Part shown: piece by piece, positions 55,392-62,000 of the stretch
Layout of the letters: every line of letters begins with the position of its first letter
How positions within the stretch are numbered: position 1 is the first letter of the stretch
From: Zygnema cylindricum
Taxonomy: Eukaryota > Streptophyta > Zygnematophyceae > Zygnematales > Zygnemataceae
Length of the DNA: 62,000 bases
Reading direction: 5' to 3'
NCBI GenBank assembly: GCA_037447655.1
Contig: JBBHKE010000188.1
Coordinates: 1 to 62,000 of the forward strand
Position numbers and translations under genes: made by a program
The notes under the pieces: model-generated
Told to the model about the DNA's origin: nothing
The model's input: the letters and a program-made list of their open reading frames with translations, nothing else
The model's database searches: none

Positions 55392-56171
55392 TAGTGTTGG
55401 GTATCGAGGACCTTTTGCCGATATTCGATATATATCGAATTTCAAGTACCCGATAAGCGATATATCGCTTCGATATATCGAAAACGAAAACATCGCGATA
55501 TATTGACGATATATTGCCGATATATCGTATCGATGATATATCGAGGCATTAAAAAAATATAAAATGAAATTTTCACAGGTCTCCAAAGTCACGTGGCTTC
55601 GGGACAAGGTGACCGTAAAATCTTTGCCGAAAAGAAATACGGTTTTTTAGTAGAGTGAAGGAGATCTCTGAGGTACATTGACGCGGTACACTTGCGAAGT
55701 ACACGTACATAATACGCAAGTACGGGTTTCTATAAAAAAATGGTCGGTTTTCAAATCTTTGACGATTTTAGAGATTTGATCGACAACTTACAAGGAACCA
55801 CTCAAATCAAAACACGTATGTAAAAACTTGTTTACATACGATACACGATGTAACCGAGGCCTCTTTAATAAAGAAATTTTGCTGTCCGTACAATTACAGT
55901 GACCTCCTGGTGTAACCATACCCCAAATAAGTAATTATATGAATTAAAAAACTAATACTTTTTTGTAGGTTGCATTTTGCGGCGTCTACCTTTAAGTCAC
56001 GGAACGAAAATCACTTCGTATGTGGCGTATCAGACAATTTGTATGTTTCGTTAAAATTATATATTATATAGAAATATAAAATATTAAATATAAAAAATAC
56101 TATATATCGCGATATATTTTGCGATAGTTTATGGTGGTCTCGGTACGATATATCGAGGATTTTGCTCGATT
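55392..56171. mobile_element. hAT-like element W' (right end missing)
   Basis: It starts TAGTGTTGGGTATCG and follows W (59790 onward) through TCGATATATATCGAATTTCA, GAAGGAGATCTCTGAG, ACTTGCGAAGTACACGTAC and ATTTTGCGGCGTCTACCTTTAAGTCACGGAACG. It stops at GGATTTTGCTCGATT. It has no Z insertion at TTTAAGTCAC (about 55993-56002) and therefore shows the empty site of Z. Confidence 0.7.
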
Positions 56172-56273
56172 AGAGGTCGCAAAAGTCAAAATTTTACATA
56201 ACCGAAACCGACCGGTTTTTTTTTTTCAAAAGACGCTCGACCGGGTTATGTCACGCTCCAACATTGTTAACCG

Positions 56274-56283
56274 NNNNNNNNNN
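56274..56283. other. Assembly gap (10 N)
   Basis: Ten N bases at the end of an inverted-repeat arm; a contig join. Confidence 0.99.
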
Positions 56284-56466
56284 GAAGATTAAAAAGATTC
56301 AGGATAGAGAGAGTGTCTGAGATAGATGATTACATGCCTCGGTTAGTCTTACGTTGAGGCATGTGTTTTCATGTCGACGGCCACATGAAATACATGCCGG
56401 TAACATGCTGTACCGGATTTACAGCTGTGCACCATACATGCTTAAACGAGGGAATTAGGAGCCTCG

Positions 56467-56756
56467 TAGATAGAGTCTGTGAGAGAGATAGGACTTAGAA
56501 AAATTAGAAGATAGGACCCTCTCTCCCAGAGAGCTTCTGTACAAAAGGTCAACTTTGACCCTCCATAACTTACTGCTCAGGGGAGCAAATTCGAAGATTC
56601 TTTTTGTTATCGACTCAGGGGAGTCTTATCTTCACAGGGGTGAAGTTGGTCAGAGTTTTTGTCTGCCAAGGTGGCAGTTAGTTTTGCTGAAATAAAAACC
56701 TAGAGGCTTCTTGGAAGCTGTCTACTCTGAGGACTTATGGAGGTCTCAGAGTTTCA
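56467..56756 (+). repeat. 5'-truncated Copia LTR of E1/E2 type
   Basis: It starts at TAGATAGAGTCTGTGAGAGA (equivalent to 30473 in E1) and runs to the exact LTR end AGAGTTTCA. Only the last 290 bp are present. It contains the CTCTCTCCCAGAGAG hairpin, GACTCAGGGGAGTC and the AUG hairpin. Beyond it lies a GATA-type microsatellite instead of Copia sequence. Confidence 0.8.
56724..56752 (+). promoter_or_regulatory. gag-type AUG hairpin in truncated LTR
   Basis: ACTCTGAG / CTCAGAGT with AUG at 56737-56739, as in E1. Confidence 0.75.
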
Positions 56757-56930
56757 TAGATTTGATAGATAGATTAGATAGATGAGATAGATTTGATAGA
56801 TTGATAGATTTGATAAATAAATCTGATAGATTGATTAGATAAATAGATTTGATAGATAGATTTGATAAAAAGATTGATTGAGAGATAGATAGATAGATGA
56901 ATAAATAGATAAAAGTATGGTTATAATTTA
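56757..56930. repeat. GATA/GATTTGATA microsatellite
   Basis: Irregular repeats of TAGATTTGA, TAGATAGAT and TGATAGATT fill the stretch directly after the LTR end. Confidence 0.9.
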
Positions 56931-56984
56931 AAGTACAAAAAACATAAAACAGAAACAAGTCATAAAAATGTTTTTATTTATTAT

Positions 56985-57400
56985 AGGTAAGGCTTTGTTA
57001 TAAAAAAGGTAAACGGAAAGAAATGGTTTCGAAATGGAGTGACGAATTAAAAATTGAATCAGCAACTGAAACTCAAAACGGAATAGAAACCGAAAATATA
57101 TTTCAAACTGAAAACTAAAATTGAATTGATAAACTGTAAAATTGTGTAAAAAAAATGGCAAAAACCTCTAAACGACAACACAGTGTGGAAAGGTAATATA
57201 AACAAGTATTCACGGAAAAAAATGGATTCAAAATGGATTTATGGAAATCAAAACTGAAGCAACAACTGAAACTGAAAACATAATAAAAACTCAAAATATA
57301 ATGTTTAAATTAAAACTGAAAATAAACTGAAAAATTGCAAAATTGTTTCAAAAAAATGTCAACAAAATGTAGAAAGATAATATAAAAAAGTATAAACGGA
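56985..57400. repeat. Tandem repeat of about 195 bp
   Basis: Two and a part units share GG(A)AAAAAATGG.TTC.AAATGGA, GCAACTGAAACT.AAAAC, AAATATA and AAACTG.AAAATTGT. Units start near 56985, 57190 and 57375. AT-rich, non-coding. Confidence 0.6.
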
Positions 57401-57511
57401 AAAAATGTAAGTATAACAGATTTTAAATCCTCATAAACCACTAAAAAAATAGTAATTCTCAAGAGGTGGGTTGATGAGGTATAGGCGATAAGAGTTTTAG
57501 GAAAACTTTCT

Positions 57512-58022
57512 TCAATAATAACTTATCGAAAACTGTTTGGAAAACTTCTTGGTAGTTTTGAGGATGCGGTTTACGAATCTGTTCGCCCGCTCCTCAACGA
57601 TCATCCACATGATTATTTGCAAACGATCCCTTTTGGTTGTAACTTGTTGATTTTTTTGACTGGTCCGCGACGGGTTAACAATTGTAGGGTGACTTTCCAA
57701 ATCTCCCCCATGGTGTTATCATCTCCGCTCGAAGCTTCTTCCACGAGAGGATCCACACGTGGTAAATTTTTTCCACCACTCGCCATTTAGGATCCCACAC
57801 TGTTAATCTCCCGGATAACTTCTCCCTGATCACCTCTTCAAGAACAAATGCAGCGATATGAGATATGCCGTTATATCTCGACGCATAGTTACTCCACATT
57901 CTTGAAAATTTCCACATGTCTTCGAAGACTAAACGACTCTTTAGAGGGGGGAAAGTATAGGCAACAATGAGAGTCGGATGCAAGAGTAAACGCAAAATAC
58001 AAATCTGAATTGGTAATGCCAT
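57512..58022 (-). pseudogene. Unrecognised open frame, 115 codons plus continuation
   Basis: An open frame from ATG at 58022 to 57675 begins MALPIQICILRLLLHPTLIV, which is hydrophobic like a signal segment. It continues RLVFEDMWKFSRMWSNYASR and KLSGRLTVWDPKWRVVEKIY. A second open stretch (57512-57700) overlaps its end in another frame. Composition is more protein-like than the surroundings. I recognise no family. It may be a host gene fragment or part of an unknown element. Confidence 0.25.
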
Positions 58023-58774
58023 TGCTTGTCCAAACGTGCAATATTTAATGAAAAATTATAAAAGTGGGAGGTAAAAAAAACGAGGAAATCTATTGTGAAA
58101 AGAGGGTGGGTTCAACAATTTAATTTTTAATATTTGGTTTAAAATTTGAAATCTCACGTTTTTTTAATAACTAAAAAACGAAGCGGGAATTTGTAAAAAT
58201 TGTTGCGGAAAACATATACGAAAGAGTTTTGAAAAACAATGCAACTTATTGAATGTACCAACTTTTCTTACAAAAGAGACAAAAATGACAGACGGATTGT
58301 TTATTATCACTGTTTTGTAGGCAAGACATGTCTACGGTAAAAAAATTGGCCATGTGTAATTGTGTTCGTCTAATAATATGTCGCGTTACGTCGATTCGTT
58401 AAGATATATTCAAATTGAAACCAATTTAGAGTTAAACTTAATTGTAATACATGTTCATTTTCCAAATTCGTCGTTTGAAAACAACTTTATTAGAGTTAAG
58501 ACACCTTATTAAAGTAAAATAACTTTAATATAACCACCAAAGTGCGACGTTATTAGAGTTCAAAAGTACTTTTGTCAAATGAAAATCCAAACAAAGTAAC
58601 GAAAGTGTCGTTTACATTCGATTCATAAGCGTAATTCATCCGTGAATAAATGTTGATTTCTAATTATGTAATTGCGTAGAGTTTACATGTAACCTTCGGC
58701 GGTGGTCCCGACATAATTGACATTAAATGCGACAAATAATACTAATGTCGTAATTATCAACGTTCATAATTTAG
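58023..58774. other. Unannotated AT-rich stretch
   Basis: No coding region, repeat or RNA gene was recognised. Confidence 0.45.
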
Positions 58775-59402
58775 TAGTGTTGTGTATCGGTAAAGATTAG
58801 CGGATAACCGATATGGACCTTTTTTTGGGTACCCGATAATCGATATATTGGTTCGATATATCGCCATCGGTGTTATCGTCGATAAGTAACCGTTATTTAT
58901 CAATTATTATCGGCGATAACACCGATATCGATAACTTCATGGAACGTACTGATAAATATGGTGGGTGTAAATGGCGCCAATCTTACAAATGTGTCTAGTG
59001 TGCTCTGTTCGTATGTTCGCTTTTTTTTCTTTAAGTTTGATTCTCGAATTTTACAATGTATTTTTTTATTTTTTTATTTATATGTATAGTTTTAGAACTA
59101 TAAAGTATTATTTAAAATTTGTCTACGTTTACGTGCTACGCTGTTCGTAATAATTTTCGGTTGAATACACACGGAACAGATTGTTATACGGGGCATGCCA
59201 CGCTACATAATGTAAATAATGCAATACATTATATTAAAGTACTATAGTATGCGTAATATATATTTTTTAAGTTATTGCCGATATGGAATTTATTGGTCTC
59301 GGACCGATATATCGGGACCTCTGACCGTTCGATAACCGATAACTATCGGCATCGGTGTTATCGAACTTATCGCGATAAGTTTTTTACCGATACACAACAC
59401 TA
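58775..59402. mobile_element. hAT-like element V (complete)
   Basis: TAGTGTTGTGTATCGGTAAA and its inverse TTTACCGATACACAACACTA form 20-bp terminal repeats around 628 bp. AATTTAG occurs directly on both sides (58768-58774, 59403-59409), a 7-bp duplication. The terminal TAGTG fits hAT ends, whose duplications are usually 8 bp. The interior repeats ATCGATAACC/GATATATCG palindromes. No coding capacity. Confidence 0.75.
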
Positions 59403-59789
59403 AATTTAGAGTTAATAATTACAGCGTGGATAATTACTACCGACATGACCCAATATAGAGTGCTTAAATAAATCAGAGTAAACTTCATCTGTGAAAAAGT
59501 TTTATCACATAAATTAGCGTTCATAACTGTAATTTATTTTTTTGTTTAAAACTCTAAAGTTTTTTTACTCTAATTAGTAATTACGATTCGCGGTGTAGTG
59601 CACGAGTTTTCCAGATATTGTACGTTTTTAGTTTTTTCAGTCTGGACTACGCCCTAAGTTTTGTAGCTCGCTATACCGCGATGCGCTACGTTGTGCACGC
59701 TGCTATCGAGTATCGCAGGCCCGCTTCATATGCGGTATCGAGTAGCGCAAGCAGGTTCCTTTTGAAATCAGAACTGGTACTGTAGTTCT
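59403..59789. other. Unannotated stretch
   Basis: AT-rich. GACTACGCCCTAA near 59646 recalls the end of X/Y elements, but no partner end is found. Confidence 0.4.
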
Positions 59790-61295
59790 TAGTGTTGGGT
59801 ATCGGGGACCGTTTGTCGATATTCGATATATATCGAATTTCAGGTACCCGATAATCGATATATCGCTTTGATATATCGAATTTCAAATTATCGCGATATA
59901 TCGTATCGTCAATATATCGAAGCTTTAAGAAAAAAAAAAAAATCCCACTGGTTTTCAAAGTCTCGTGACTTCACACAAAGTGACTGTAAAATCTTTGCCG
60001 GAAAGAAATACAGTTTTTTTCCTTAAAGTCAGCAGAGTGAAGGAGATCTCTGGGGTATATTGGCGAGGTACACTTGTGAAGTACACGTACGTCTTTCCAG
60101 ACGAAAAAGGTGGGTTTCCAGATATTCGATGATTATTGAGATTTGGTAGTCAGCTTACGTGGAGCCACTCATATCAGAACACGTATGTAAGACTTATTAA
60201 CAAAAGATACGCGATGTATCCGAGGCCTCTGTAATACATAAATTTTGTTGTCCGTACTAATACAAAGACCTCCTCATGTAGCCATACCCCAAAAAATTAA
60301 TCATTAGAATTTTAGAATTAATATTTTTTTGTCGGTTACATTTTGCGGCGCCTACCTTTAAGAGCGTTGTTCCATTAGGCGGTCTTTGTAAACATCAAAA
60401 ATTCGTTTACTGAAGCGACTGTTCCACTGTGTCGGGTCAATAACTGACATTATTTTTGCGTGGCACACTTTGATTTGGCCACATTATAGAAGAATACGAT
60501 TATGCTAATCTTCAGAGAATCTCTAACAACGAATTGTGACCACATATTTGTACCAGTGAAGGTAAAAAGTGACTCGTACGACTTATTGAATAAAATTTGT
60601 ACGGGCTGACGAAACTTAAGATGTGTAAAAGCGTACGAAATGTCAGAAAGGTCTGTGGATGGCAACATAAGCGTGAAACAATATCCTACGTCAAATATTT
60701 TCTTACGGCTTTCGGTGGCATCGCATCCTCTCTGGCGGAAGGCACATGTCATATGCGACGTGAACCCACCTGGTCGCGCGGTCGTCGTGGATATTTGTGT
60801 ACTTCTCCACGAGGCACGATGTTATTCGTTCAGGTGCTGATAATTGACCTACTCCGGGTCATTTGCTGTGAACAGAAAGTGTTAGACGATGGCGCATCCG
60901 ATTTTCCATCCGACGGTCTTCGTTTACGCCTATAAACGTGGAGAATGAAATTCTTCATTCAGTAGCCTTGTTTTTCTGACAAAATTATATTTTTGGTACG
61001 GCATTGTACGAAAAAGTACGACTTTCAGTAAACAACGACATTTTTTCCCTAATGGAACCTCACTCTAAGTCACCGAACGAAAATCACGGCGTACGTGGCG
61101 TATTACACAATTTGACTTTTTAGCTAAAATAACATATTATATAAAAAAATAAAAATATTTTATCTAAAAAATACTATATATCGCGACAGTTTATGTTGGT
61201 CTCGGAACGATATATCGAGGATTTTGCTCGATCGATATTCGGTATATTGAATATCGAGATTATCGCGATATGAATTTACCCGATACCCAACACTA
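59790..61295. mobile_element. hAT-like element W with nested MITE Z
   Basis: Ends TAGTGTTGGGTATCGGG and CCCGATACCCAACACTA are inverted. Removing Z (60362-61065 plus one TAA) leaves about 800 bp, matching W' at 55392-56171. The interior is dense in TCGATATATCGA palindromes. No clear target duplication. W and V have related ends (TAGTGTTG.GTATCGG), so they are sister families. Confidence 0.72.
60362..61065. mobile_element. Harbinger-like MITE Z inserted in W
   Basis: The left end GAGCGTTGTTCCATTAGG and right end CCTAATGGAACCTCACTC are inverted with mismatches. TAA is duplicated (60359-60361, 61066-61068). The homologous uninterrupted site in W' reads ACCTTTAAGTCACGGAACG, which proves the insertion. 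An open frame of 112 codons inside (60597-60935, +) has no recognised motif. Confidence 0.8.
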
Positions 61296-61357
61296 GAAAT
61301 TAGAATAAATTTTTTTTTTTTAATTTTAAATTCTTAATTAGGGTCGAGTTCCAATAG

Positions 61358-61960
61358 TCGAAAAGTGGGGTAGTTTACAGAAATCAACAACTATCCGTAC
61401 CAGACCGTACCGCTTGTTTTGTTTTTATATGTTAAACAACATTACAGAGTATCTTGCCAATTCTCTCAGAAGGTCTTGTAGGCAATGCTGACCGTCAAAT
61501 GTTCATCCGCGAGGCGTTCGGTTCATTTTTCTCTGTAGCTGCCAACGTACCTGTAGGAGGTGTAGCTGCCAACGTACCTGTAGGAGGTGGATTGGCAGAT
61601 ACAAAAAAAAATTAATAGTGACACGTTGGATTAATAAGCTACGTGTCACGATGGAAAACTAACAAAAATTGACGAAATTTACACATGGTATGTACTTTTC
61701 AAAATGCAATTGAAAAACAAAAAAGTAATCTCGAAACGGTCCTTTGTCCGGCAATTTATTTTGTCACACTATTTCTTGCAAAGGACTTTCGTCATGTTCG
61801 AAAATAAGAACCCTAAAAAATGAGATGGCGTAAAAGACTGTCGTTTGGAGAAAGTACAAAAATTCTGTCGTATTATGACCTGATACGCAGGTACATGGTA
61901 CGCAAGTGAAGATTTGAAGTGAAATTTATCGGTGTGAATATTGTTTAAGATTTTAAATAT
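61358..61960. repeat. Dispersed repeat R, right copy (no M insertion)
   Basis: It is homologous to 1886-2319 plus 2596-2790. It contains the single GTTCGAAA at 61796-61803 where M2 sits in the left copy. A 27-bp unit (TGTAGCTGCCAACGTACCTG...) is duplicated in tandem at 61534-61587; the left copy has one. Confidence 0.7.
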
Positions 61961-62000
61961 CAGGTCAAAACCCACGTGGCACCATTCAATGTATAACACG

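Larger units (their letters stand above)
54716..56273. repeat. Inverted repeat arms ending at the gap
   Basis: 54716-54825 (CGGTTAACAATTTTGGAGCG...TTTTGCGACCTCT) recurs inverted at 56172-56273 (AGAGGTCGCAAAAGTC...CAATTGTTAACCG-like). M3 and W' lie between the arms. The right arm stops at the N run, so the full size is unknown. It may be one long-TIR element or a palindromic rearrangement. Confidence 0.7.

Overview
The window is plant-type, retrotransposon-dominated DNA, and I see no intact host gene. I have no tools, so identities are estimates by eye. Copia and Gypsy elements of plant type, CCCTAAA-like telomeric motifs and many CGTAC/GTAC motifs point to a streptophyte. A Gypsy element carrying a C5 cytosine methyltransferase points further to a charophyte alga (Chara-like), because such elements have been reported from charophytes. 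This assignment is inference. Two runs of 10 N (24454-24463, 56274-56283) mark contig joins.

Layout. 1-3061: non-coding, with an LTR remnant and two hAT-like MITEs (M1, M2). 3062-15210: three minus-strand Copia copies (A, B, C) joined head to tail and sharing LTRs; all are broken. 15211-25744: non-coding, with a solo-LTR candidate, two inverted Harbinger-like elements (X, Y), a GC-richer stretch with CCAAT boxes, and T/CT-rich low-complexity DNA. 25745-53551: one nested insertion. 53552-62000: non-coding, with minisatellites and hAT-like/Harbinger-like MITEs (M3, W', V, W, Z).

The nest. A hAT-like element V' is split into 25745-25985 and 53073-53551. Between its halves lies a minus-strand Gypsy element, G1 (LTRs 26445-27763 and 51906-53072). 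G1 was itself entered by two plus-strand Copia elements: E1 (29723-36183, target duplication CTAAG) and E2 (37922-44381, target duplication GTAAT). A Copia-type LTR (46415-47721) also interrupts its gag. With these removed, G1 is about 12.4 kb and reads gag (CCHC) - protease - C5 DNA methyltransferase - RT - RNase H - integrase. Protease, methyltransferase and RT share one reading frame, broken only by in-frame stops. The methyltransferase is therefore part of pol, not a chance neighbour.

The Copia group has a second unusual property. The gag AUG lies inside the last 20 bp of the LTR, in the loop of a hairpin (8 bp, one bulged base, 3 bp, 6-nt loop). Its stem sequence differs between subfamilies with compensating changes, and nine copies are present in the window. 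The elements also show conversion-like exchange. E1 and E2 share a 2.6-kb tract with the same disabling stops. E1 also carries 18 bp of the sequence that flanks E2.
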